A DNA stretch of 64,000 bases from Eubacteriales bacterium mix99 (lineage in GTDB: Bacteria; Bacillota; Clostridia; Caldicoprobacterales; DTU083), in contig CP121690.1 in assembly GCA_038396605.1 (NCBI GenBank), positions 1-64,000 of the forward strand, in the 5' to 3' direction. A model generated the notes under the pieces. The model was given only the letters and a program-made list of their open reading frames with translations. It did no database searches and had not been told where the DNA came from. A program made the translations under genes and the position numbers. Positions 55,279-62,512 of this stretch are shown here, piece after piece (position 1 is the stretch's first letter; the number at the start of each line of letters is the position of its first letter).

Positions 55279-56187
55279 ATGATATACGCGGTATTATCGG
55301 ATATCCATGGAAACTTGCCGGCGTTTCAGGCGGTTGTTGCCGATGCAAAAGCGAATGGCGCAACAGTCTTCTTACTGCTAGGCGATTATATGCGCGATAC
55401 GCCGTTTTTGAATGAAGTGGTGGATATCATCCGCACTTTGCCTAACTGTACTGCGATACTTGGCAACGGCGACATCGGCGTGATTTCGTTAAGCCGAACA
55501 AAGCCCGCCGGTTGTAAGCATGAACAAATGCTGCCAAATTTTTGGTCTTACAAAAATCTGACGCAGATAAACCTTGATTTTCTGATGTCCCTCCCCGAAA
55601 CCGCTGATCTGACCACGCCAAGCGGCAAATGGCTTCATTTATCGCATGGTTTTCCGTTAATCGGACATTCTCCGCGGCTCGGCGCATTCCATTCCGGCGA
55701 TTACGCCAGGAAGATGGAACAAAAACCATTTTCTTTTCAGGACGGAGTAAACGCCATGCAAATATCCGCTGAGAAATACGCACAGGAAATCGCGGATTGT
55801 CCCGGTGATATTTGTTTGTTCGGGCATAATCATTTGCAGTTTTTCGGTAAAGTCAAAGACAAGATTTTGCTCAACCCCGGCAGCTGCGGATTGCCTTTCG
55901 ACTATGACACCCGCGCGCCGTATGCCATCATTGAGGATGACGGCGGTACACCGGCAATAGAACTGCGCCGGGTCAAATATGACATCAATAAAACGATTAA
56001 CGCCATTCACGGGTTTTCCGCTTTTTCGCACGCGGAGTTTTGGGGGAAATTGCATATCGCTATGCTCCGGAGTGCCTCGGATATGGTGATGAATCGATTT
56101 TGGGAACATGCCCGTAAAATCGGTGACGGTAAGTTTCCGATGGAAAACGACGTATGGCGTAAAGCCGTGGCGACTTACGAATTTTGA
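55279..56187 (+). CDS. Metallophosphoesterase (YfcE/calcineurin-like)
   Basis: About 302 residues. The metal-binding motifs are in order: LSDIHGNLPAF, LLGDYMRDT, LGNGDIG, LHLSHGFP and LFGHNHLQFF. Such enzymes split phosphodiesters or nucleotides; members with GDxR replaced by GDY-M, as here, have mixed activities. ATG 55279 has GAGGGAG 8 bases upstream. It lies in the acquired segment and has higher GCG/CGC codon use than the genes at either side (by eye). Function in the cell unknown. Confidence 0.85.
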   Translation: MIYAVLSDIHGNLPAFQAVVADAKANGATVFLLLGDYMRDTPFLNEVVDIIRTLPNCTAILGNGDIGVISLSRTKPAGCKHEQMLPNFWSYKNLTQINLDFLMSLPETADLTTPSGKWLHLSHGFPLIGHSPRLGAFHSGDYARKMEQKPFSFQDGVNAMQISAEKYAQEIADCPGDICLFGHNHLQFFGKVKDKILLNPGSCGLPFDYDTRAPYAIIEDDGGTPAIELRRVKYDINKTINAIHGFSAFSHAEFWGKLHIAMLRSASDMVMNRFWEHARKIGDGKFPMENDVWRKAVATYEF

Positions 56188-56328
56188 AGTGTTTGGAACC
56201 AACTTCATGTTTCAATGATATTATGCTGCTTTATCGAACATTTATGAAAACTTATAAACATTGACCCATGAGAATGAAAGCGCTATCGGGTTGCAGCTTG
56301 CATGGGTTATGGAAAGGAAGAAAAGGTG

Positions 56329-57168
56329 ATGGACGAAACCACAAAAATCATAAGGGATTTCTACAATGCGGGAGTGGAAGTTGAATGGAATCGTATCGCG
56401 GGCAGACCGGAATTCCTGCTGACTTGCCGGATGCTTGACCGTTATATAAAATCGGGTGATAAGGTTCTCGACATTGGCGGCGGTCCGGGGAGATATTCTC
56501 TTTATCTTGCGGAAAAAGGCTGCGATGTCACACTGTTCGACTTGTCGCCGGAGAACACCAGGTTTGCCGCCGAACGCGCCGCCGAACAAGGGCTTTTCAT
56601 CCAAACGATCACCGGCGACGCACGGGAAGCGAATAGGCTGACTACCGAGCAATACAACCATGTTTTGCTTATGGGACCACTTTATCATCTTCTGGAAAAA
56701 GAGGACAGAGTAAAGGCCGTAAACGCCGCATTAAACTTGTTGAAACAAAATGGCGTTATCTTTGTGTCGTTTATCAATATGTTTGCCGGAATAATATACG
56801 CAATGAAGTTTATGCCGGATATTGTAAGCGATCCCATTGAGCAGGAGTTTTATCATACCTTTTTTGAAAATCGTAGCTATTCAGGTGCGGCGTTTACCCA
56901 GGCGTATTTCGCAAAGCAGGACGAAATCCTGCCGTTCATGTCGCAGTTTCCACTTGAAAAGCTCCACTTTTTCGGTCAGGAGAGCATTACCTCCCCCTGC
57001 GAGGGCAACATCATGTCACAGCCGAAAGAGATTGTAGATCTGTGGCTTGATCTCTGCGAAAAGATCTGGGAGCGTGAGGATTTGCTCAGTTGGTCGGAGC
57101 ATTTGATGTATGTAGGGAGATCTACCTCCGACAGGTCGGTAAACTCAAATCCCGTATCCGGATCATAA
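56329..57168 (+). CDS. Class I SAM-dependent methyltransferase
   Basis: About 279 residues. SAM motif I is VLDIGGGPGRYSLYLAEKGCDVTLFDLS, followed by the acidic loop TGDAREANRL, LLMGPLYHLLEKEDR (post I/IV) and VIFVSFINMF. The native protein probably ends with SEHLMYVGR; the last 15 residues (STSDRSVNSNPVSGS) read into DNA of a different origin, as expected if the acquired segment ends near 57117. The substrate cannot be told. It starts with ATG 56329, behind AAAAGG. Confidence 0.85.
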   Translation: MDETTKIIRDFYNAGVEVEWNRIAGRPEFLLTCRMLDRYIKSGDKVLDIGGGPGRYSLYLAEKGCDVTLFDLSPENTRFAAERAAEQGLFIQTITGDAREANRLTTEQYNHVLLMGPLYHLLEKEDRVKAVNAALNLLKQNGVIFVSFINMFAGIIYAMKFMPDIVSDPIEQEFYHTFFENRSYSGAAFTQAYFAKQDEILPFMSQFPLEKLHFFGQESITSPCEGNIMSQPKEIVDLWLDLCEKIWEREDLLSWSEHLMYVGRSTSDRSVNSNPVSGS

Positions 57169-57215
57169 AGCCTGTATCGGTTGTGATACGATACATGGAA
57201 AACCTCCCGTTTCAA
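57117..57215 (-). pseudogene. Possible remnant of a gene cut by the acquired segment
   Basis: On the minus strand the frame from TTG 57215 reads KREVFHVSYHNRYRLYDPDT and on to GFEFTDLSEVDLPTY, a plausible protein beginning that loses sense at about 57117. In another frame GGGAGG lies 6 bases before ATG 57196, which opens a 24-codon ORF. I cannot tell which frame is real; no family is recognised. Confidence 0.25.
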
Positions 57216-57319
57216 AGCCGCCGGACAGAAGAAAGGCGTAATTCATTATGTCCTTTGCATTTTTCTTTGACTCTTGATGGATATCTCCGGCGGATCTCTT
57301 TCCCCTGTTGAATTCTGAC

Positions 57320-57460
57320 TTACGATTCAGACATCATTCTTTGCCTTGCTTTTTCATCAATGATGGACCGAAGCTGTTTTAACAGTTCATTTCCTTCAAA
57401 ATAATTTTTGCCGTAATCCAAATTGAATCGAATCAAAATCAGACAGTCGATGTTGTACAT
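57320..57460 (-). CDS. 46-residue small ORF downstream of the sulfatase
   Basis: ATG 57460, with AGAAGGG 7 bases upstream, opens MYNIDCLILIRFNLDYGKNY and continues with EGNELLKQLRSIIDEKARQR before TAA. The composition is that of a small helical protein and not of random sequence. It begins 3 bases after the preceding 27-codon ORF stops. No family recognised. Together with the 27-codon ORF it occupies about two thirds of the 375-base stretch between the methyltransferase and the sulfatase. Confidence 0.5.
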   Translation of the reverse strand: MYNIDCLILIRFNLDYGKNYFEGNELLKQLRSIIDEKARQRMMSES

Positions 57461-57463
57461 CGC

Positions 57464-57547
57464 TTAACCCTTCTCCCAATAGTCTTTTTCAATGGTCTCA
57501 CCACAAAAACGCAAAAGACCGGGAATATCCCGAATCGCCTGAATCAT
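57464..57547 (-). CDS. 27-residue small ORF overlapping the sulfatase stop
   Basis: ATG 57547 overlaps the sulfatase TGA in the form ATGA, the usual sign of coupled translation. It encodes MIQAIRDIPGLLRFCGETIE and ends KDYWEKG at TAA, which lies 3 bases before the next small ORF. Not recognised. It might be a chaperone-like peptide or a decayed gene start. Confidence 0.45.
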   Translation of the reverse strand: MIQAIRDIPGLLRFCGETIEKDYWEKG

Positions 57548-59061
57548 TCCCGTACTCCCGGATCCTCAGCCACATAATCCTGATACCAGTACCCTTTGGG
57601 ATGGATTTTGGTGCGATACCGATGATGCGGTGCAGGGAGCGGATCACAGGCTCTCAACATCGCAGCAGTTAACCCGGTTAAAAGGTCCGCCTTGATAGCC
57701 ATATACGCAGGATTATCCCATAGATTCCGTATTTCCATCGGATCGGATACCAAGTGGTATAAGTACCCTTTTCCCATCATATCAACCTGCATTTTATAAT
57801 CGCCTTTACGGATCATTCGCACCTGACCGCATTGCGTCCACGTGTTCAGACAATCAAACGTCTCCATATTCCTGCTTGCACCCTCCGTTACAATATCCAG
57901 CCTGTCCCTGTCCGTCCAATAGCGTCCGGAGTAACCGCTTTCCGAATAGGCAACCTGATATTCCCCTTCCGGAATATTTCGGTTTCGAAGAAGCGGGAGA
58001 ATACTTTTCCCCTGTACTCCAAAAGGAGTTTCCGCTCTGAGAATATCACAAATGGTCGGCAATATGTCGACCAGATTTACGAAAGGGCTCTTTAACGTTC
58101 CCTGTGGAGCCACTCCAGGCCCCCGCCATATCATGGGAATATGGGTCAACACATCCGGCAGATCCGGCCCCTTGCGGATCAGCCCGTATTCCCCGACAAA
58201 ATCGCCATGGTCCGATACGAACAATATGATGGTATTCTTCACGAGATTTCTTTCATCCAGACCATGGATCAAGCGTTTGAACTGATCATCAATCAACCGG
58301 AGCATGCCATGATAATTGGAACGGACGCGCAAAATTCGGTTGTCTATATCCGGGCCCAGGATCTTTTCCCAGATACTGCGAAGCCAGATAAAGCGATGTC
58401 CCTTGTCCGCCAGATTTTCCGTGGATGTTTGCTGCTCCGGCAAGGACTCCGGAGGGAACATATCGAAATAAGGCTCCGGTACCTGATAAGGGTTATGTGG
58501 CTCAGCAAAGGACAGCCAAAGGAAGAAGGGTCTGTCTCCCTTGCATTGATCAATGAATCTCAAGGCGGACGTCACATTGCGATAAGGTTGCTGTACCATG
58601 ATTCCTCCCGGGGACGGCCGATGCCCTTCCATATGCTGTAATTCTGATAAATATTGATCCAGCCTGCTCTCTGCTTCCGAAATCTTCTGGTGATCTTCTA
58701 TACCGGTATGCCCGTTCACTTCATGAAAGTCAAAATCCGACGGATTGCGATGGGAATGATTTTTCCCACACAACGCAGTCACATAACCCATTGATTTCAA
58801 TACATCCAGCAAATCCGCCGTATAGAAAGCATCCCGGGCATTATGATTGGTGCGTACTCCATGACTTTCCGGATAGCGCCCGGTCAACATGCTGACTCTG
58901 GCAGGCATACAGGTGGGGTTGGGTGTATAAGCTCTGGCAAAATCCACTCCGCCTTTGGCCCAGGAATCCAAAAATGGCATGGTATCCAGGGAGTATCCCG
59001 CTCCTTTGCGCAAATCAGCCCTTTGCTGGTCTGTCATAACAATAATGATATTTGGGGACAT
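57544..59061 (-). CDS. Sulfatase, Cys-type, cytoplasmic
   Basis: About 505 residues of the alkaline-phosphatase superfamily. It starts MSPNIIIVMTDQQRADL (metal-binding Asp and DQQR), has the formylglycine motif C-M-P-A-R at Cys51 (in NPTCMPARVSMLTG), CGKNHSH, and the C-terminal metal site FVSDHGDFVGEYG. The Cys must be oxidised to formylglycine, which the adjacent maturase does without oxygen. No signal peptide is present, so it works on imported sulfated sugars. ATG 59061 is chosen over an upstream extension that runs through the maturase end; ACAGGAG lies 11 bases upstream. A 34-nt element shared with the maturase gene precedes it. Confidence 0.92.
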   Translation of the reverse strand: MSPNIIIVMTDQQRADLRKGAGYSLDTMPFLDSWAKGGVDFARAYTPNPTCMPARVSMLTGRYPESHGVRTNHNARDAFYTADLLDVLKSMGYVTALCGKNHSHRNPSDFDFHEVNGHTGIEDHQKISEAESRLDQYLSELQHMEGHRPSPGGIMVQQPYRNVTSALRFIDQCKGDRPFFLWLSFAEPHNPYQVPEPYFDMFPPESLPEQQTSTENLADKGHRFIWLRSIWEKILGPDIDNRILRVRSNYHGMLRLIDDQFKRLIHGLDERNLVKNTIILFVSDHGDFVGEYGLIRKGPDLPDVLTHIPMIWRGPGVAPQGTLKSPFVNLVDILPTICDILRAETPFGVQGKSILPLLRNRNIPEGEYQVAYSESGYSGRYWTDRDRLDIVTEGASRNMETFDCLNTWTQCGQVRMIRKGDYKMQVDMMGKGYLYHLVSDPMEIRNLWDNPAYMAIKADLLTGLTAAMLRACDPLPAPHHRYRTKIHPKGYWYQDYVAEDPGVRE

Positions 59062-59074
59062 GTTTGTTTCCACT

Positions 59075-59108
59075 CCTGTTCCTATTGTACTGCAGTCTGA
59101 AGATCGGT
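59075..59108 (-). promoter_or_regulatory. Shared 34-nt element upstream of the sulfatase gene
   Basis: Matches 60394-60427 at 28 of 34 positions. On the minus strand it begins ACCGATC and contains GTACAATAG, where TACAAT may be a -10 box; 17 bases further up no -35 box is seen. An activator-dependent promoter is the simplest reading. Confidence 0.6.
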
Positions 59109-59143
59109 TCATGTGAAGGAAAGCAGAAAATCCATGCAATGAA

Positions 59144-60379
59144 TCAATGGGCGCCGTGGCATTTCTTGTATTTTTTACCGCTGCCACAGTAGCAGGGTTC
59201 ATTCCGCCCCCATCCGGCATCCACAAAAAGTCCATTTTTGGGAGCATCTTCCCACTTCCCCGCCATGGCAGGATCCTTCCTGCAGGCCTCCGCCAGCTCC
59301 CGCAGCTGAGGCAGGGCGTGCTGGTAAAAAGCTTTCCACCCGCTGCACAGCCAGCTCATATGATCCGGCGGGTTTCCGTTATAAATGCGATGCTTCAGGC
59401 AGTCACCGGAGCAATATGTAAGATATTCACAGGAACGGCATTGTGGATTCCACTGTGCCTTTTGCCGCCCAAACGCAAGATATCCGGGGTCAGACAACAT
59501 GGATTCCCAGGAACGGTCCGCAAGGTTCCCAATTCTTTTGTCCTTCTCCACAAAAAAGTCACACGGATAAACATCCCCGTTATGCTCCACCACAAAGTAT
59601 TGACAGCAATTTCCAGCCATATGGCACACCGAATAGCTGCCGTCTATCATGTGGTTCAAAACAGCATCGAACATGCGGACCGATACCCGATAGACATCCT
59701 CCCGGATCCATTCAGCAAACACATCGCACAGAAACTGTCCCCACTGCTCCCCGGTTATGGAAAAAGGCATGGGACTGCCGTCCGGCTCCGGCTCCACACA
59801 GGGAATGTATTGATGATACTGCACTCCAAGATCCCGGAGATACCGGTAAATCTGCTTTCCCCGGCCTGCGTCTGCCGCATTCACCAGCGTCAGGACATTG
59901 AATTCAACATGGTTCCGTTCCAGACACTGCATTCCCCTGCGAACATCCTGCCAGGATCCGGAGCCGTCCGCCCGCCTTCGATACCGGTTATGGACCTCCT
60001 CCGGCCCATCCAGGCTGATCCCCACCAGAAAATGGTTTTCTGCCAGGAAACGGGCAAAATCGTCATCCAGCAAAGTACCATTGGTCTGCAGACTGTTGGC
60101 AATGGTCCTGCCCTTTCCGTACTTTTGCTGCAAAGAGAGAACTTTCTCAAAGAATTCCCGGCCCATCAAAGTCGGCTCCCCTCCCTGCCAGCCGAAGGCA
60201 TAGACCGGCTGCTCAGTAGCCAGATAGCCTGCAATCATTTTTTCCAGAACCTCATCCGACATACGATGTTTTTTGCTTCGGGGATACAACACACTCTTCT
60301 CCAGATAAAAGCAATATTCACATCTTAAATTACAATCCGCTGATGTGGGCTTGATCAATAACGAAAATGGCCTGTTCAT
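59144..60379 (-). CDS. Anaerobic sulfatase-maturating enzyme (radical SAM, SPASM) with SEC-C tail
   Basis: A 411-residue enzyme. The radical-SAM cluster motif CNLRCEYCFY is at residues 16-25; GWQGGEPTLMG, SLQTNGTLLDD and VGISLDGPEEVHNRYR match anSME; the SPASM cysteines lie in NGDVYPCDFFVEK, CRSCEYLTYCSGDC and further. The last 20 residues form a SEC-C zinc motif (RNEPCYCGSGKKYKKCHG), an unusual fused tail. It converts the sulfatase Cys to formylglycine without oxygen. The ATG is preceded by GGGGGG inside a hairpin. It lies 82 bases upstream of the sulfatase start and is clearly paired with it. Confidence 0.93.
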   Translation of the reverse strand: MNRPFSLLIKPTSADCNLRCEYCFYLEKSVLYPRSKKHRMSDEVLEKMIAGYLATEQPVYAFGWQGGEPTLMGREFFEKVLSLQQKYGKGRTIANSLQTNGTLLDDDFARFLAENHFLVGISLDGPEEVHNRYRRRADGSGSWQDVRRGMQCLERNHVEFNVLTLVNAADAGRGKQIYRYLRDLGVQYHQYIPCVEPEPDGSPMPFSITGEQWGQFLCDVFAEWIREDVYRVSVRMFDAVLNHMIDGSYSVCHMAGNCCQYFVVEHNGDVYPCDFFVEKDKRIGNLADRSWESMLSDPGYLAFGRQKAQWNPQCRSCEYLTYCSGDCLKHRIYNGNPPDHMSWLCSGWKAFYQHALPQLRELAEACRKDPAMAGKWEDAPKNGLFVDAGWGRNEPCYCGSGKKYKKCHGAH

Positions 60380-60393
60380 AAAAACCGATCCCC

Positions 60394-60427
60394 CCTGTCT
60401 CTATTGTACTACAGGTTGAGGATCGGT
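60394..60427 (-). promoter_or_regulatory. Shared 34-nt element upstream of the maturase gene
   Basis: Same element as 59075-59108 (28 of 34 bases). Here it is also part of a longer hairpin, with ACCGATCC upstream and GGATCGGT next to the start codon pairing around the CCTGT/ACAGG inner stem. The hairpin holds the GGGGGG ribosome site. Confidence 0.6.
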
Positions 60428-60528
60428 ATCTCTTTTTTTTGGCACATTTCTTTCTGATTCCATGAAAAGAACCGATATTATGATTTTGGAGAGCCCAAAA
60501 AATAGTGGCTCCGGAGTCCCGGCTTCCC

Positions 60529-61464
60529 TTAAAAATTTGCCAGCCCGCTGTTTTCCACTCCCTGCATAAACTGCTTCTGGAACACAAAATAGATGATCAT
60601 CAAAGGCAGCATTGCCAGCACACATGCTGCCATGGCATCCAGATTGATCTCATTTCCCAGTGCAGTGGTGACTTTTACCCCGTACTGGGCTACCCCGGAT
60701 ATTCGCTGCACCAGTATTTTGTTATAGTTGGACAAATAGGTATCCGGCTCAAAGGCGTCATTCCAATGCCATACGACTGATAAAATCGATACCACCAGGA
60801 TTGTGGTCTTTGCAATGGGAAGCATAATGCTGAAAAATATCCGCGGCATGGAGCAGCCCTCAATTTTTGCTGCCTCTTCGTAAGACTTCGGCAGGGTTTT
60901 GAAAAACTGCCGGAACAAAAAGATATACAGCCCTCCCTTTAGCCCAAAGCCAAAAAAGCAGGGAACCAGAATCGGCAGAAACGTTCCCATCCAGTTGAGT
61001 TCGGAATACTGGATATAGAGAGGCATGATCAGCACCTGCGGCGGAATAATCAGACTCAGCATGGCAATTCCAAACATGATCCCCTTGCCCCGGAACTGAA
61101 ACCGTGCAAAGCCGTAGCCTGCCAGGCCGCAGGAAAGAACATGTCCCACCGTACTGATCAGCACCACCGTAAGCGTATTGAAAAGGGTATGGAAGTAATT
61201 CATCTTTTGGAATACGTTACTGTAGTTCTCAGCATTCACCCTGGTAATCACCCACACCTTGCTGGCATCAATCAACTCAAAATCATACTTGAGTGAATTG
61301 AAGACCAGATAGATCAATGGATACAGAAAAACAAAAACCAGCTCAATCAACAGCGCATAGATAATGAGATTGATCAGAAATTTGCCGGATACTTTCCGAA
61401 AATGATCCATGCGGAAAGTGATTTTCTCCTGCTTTCTTCTATTTTCACTTATTGTTGGATTCAT
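60529..61464 (-). CDS. Carbohydrate ABC transporter permease, MalG/CUT1 type
   Basis: About 311 residues with six membrane helices and the cytoplasmic EAA loop KSYEEAAKIEGCSMPRIFFSIMLPIAK, which couples to the ATPase. The C-terminus ENSGLANF resembles the short MalG-type ends (usually VAGLTAGAVKG). With the partner permease 94 bases upstream it would import oligosaccharides. The ATPase and binding protein are not in the window; many CUT1 systems share a distant MsmK-type ATPase. The start is ATG 61464, next to a TTG; the ribosome site is weak. Confidence 0.9.
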   Translation of the reverse strand: MNPTISENRRKQEKITFRMDHFRKVSGKFLINLIIYALLIELVFVFLYPLIYLVFNSLKYDFELIDASKVWVITRVNAENYSNVFQKMNYFHTLFNTLTVVLISTVGHVLSCGLAGYGFARFQFRGKGIMFGIAMLSLIIPPQVLIMPLYIQYSELNWMGTFLPILVPCFFGFGLKGGLYIFLFRQFFKTLPKSYEEAAKIEGCSMPRIFFSIMLPIAKTTILVVSILSVVWHWNDAFEPDTYLSNYNKILVQRISGVAQYGVKVTTALGNEINLDAMAACVLAMLPLMIIYFVFQKQFMQGVENSGLANF

Positions 61465-61561
61465 CAACAGATTCCAGACCTCTTTTCCTGTTTGATTTCA
61501 CCGCAAAAAGGCTGTTGCGCGACGGTTCGCACCGGAGCCTTTACTGCAGAGTCCTGTCTTC

Positions 61562-62461
61562 TTAATCATAATTGGTAAAACGCCTCAGGATTGTGAAAGC
61601 GAGAATGGCAATGGCTCCGGATATCACAAAGTAAATCCATCCCAAAGCGCTGCCGTAAGCAAGATTAAAGTCTTTGAATGTGGTATCCAGAGTATACTTT
61701 ATCACCTTATTTCCGGCATTTGTGGAGAAATCAATTATCGTAAATACCGTATTGAGCAATATGGTCGGAGTAACCAGGGGCAGGGTGATTTTCCAGAACT
61801 TTTCCCACTCCATGGCACCGTCGCAGTAAGCTGCCTCGTAATAGGATTCCGGTATGGTCTGCAGGGCCCCGAGAAAGATAATGATCTGGATTCCGGACAT
61901 CCAGAAGATATCCTTTGTAAGCGTCAGCAGGTTACTCATGAAATAAGCGATGCGGTACCCGAAAATTGCCACCAACGTACCGGAGAGACTGATCATTTCT
62001 TCAGAAGATGTCGCCATCGATTCGTACGCCTCTGCAGCAAGCTCAGAAGCCGTCTTCGCAATGTTCCCTGTGATCGTATCCATAACAACACCGGTACCCA
62101 GTAAAACAGGCAGGAAAAACGCCACTCGGAACAATCCCTTGAACTTCAATTCCCGATTCAGCAATATGGCAATAAAAAGAGAAAATACGACGACGAGAGG
62201 CGTTTTAATCAATACCTCCTTCAGCGTGTCCAGAAGCAGCGGAATAAAATCTGTATCCTGGAAAAATGCATTGGCATAATTCGTCCATCCCGCAAAGTCC
62301 AGGGAATAAGAAACGATATCCCTGACCTTGCCGAAGGAAAGAATCAGCGAATACACCAACGGATAGGTAAAGAAGGCCAAGAACCCCAGCATCCATGGAG
62401 CAGTGAAAAAATAGCCCCATTTGTTTTCCTTTGAAGTAAGCTTCGACTTTTTTATCTTCAT
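61562..62461 (-). CDS. Carbohydrate ABC transporter permease, MalF/UgpA type
   Basis: A 299-residue permease with six helices, beginning with a basic Lys-rich stretch and WGYFFTAPWMLGFLAFFTYPLVYSL, and an EAA loop ESYYEAAYCDGAMEWEKFWKITLPLVTP. An extra segment of about 40 residues (ITGNIAKTASELAAEAYES) lies between helices, not usual for the family. It forms the channel with the MalG-type permease. It follows the DUF5696 gene by 51 bases with a small hairpin between. Confidence 0.9.
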   Translation of the reverse strand: MKIKKSKLTSKENKWGYFFTAPWMLGFLAFFTYPLVYSLILSFGKVRDIVSYSLDFAGWTNYANAFFQDTDFIPLLLDTLKEVLIKTPLVVVFSLFIAILLNRELKFKGLFRVAFFLPVLLGTGVVMDTITGNIAKTASELAAEAYESMATSSEEMISLSGTLVAIFGYRIAYFMSNLLTLTKDIFWMSGIQIIIFLGALQTIPESYYEAAYCDGAMEWEKFWKITLPLVTPTILLNTVFTIIDFSTNAGNKVIKYTLDTTFKDFNLAYGSALGWIYFVISGAIAILAFTILRRFTNYD

Positions 62462-62488
62462 ATTGCAAACCCGCTCTCTGTCCAGGTA

Positions 62489-62506
62489 CCTGCCTGCGCC
62501 GGCAGG
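62489..62506 (-). other. Small hairpin between the DUF5696 and permease genes
   Basis: CCTGCC and GGCAGG form a 6-bp stem with a 6-base loop in the 51-base gap. There is no T-run, so it would not terminate; it may set message stability. Confidence 0.35.
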
Positions 62507-62512
62507 CCGGTT

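Noticed and set aside
60390-60445. Plus-strand terminator (hairpin plus eight T)
   Set aside because: No plus-strand gene reads into it. The sequence is better read on the minus strand as the leader of the maturase gene with the shared element.
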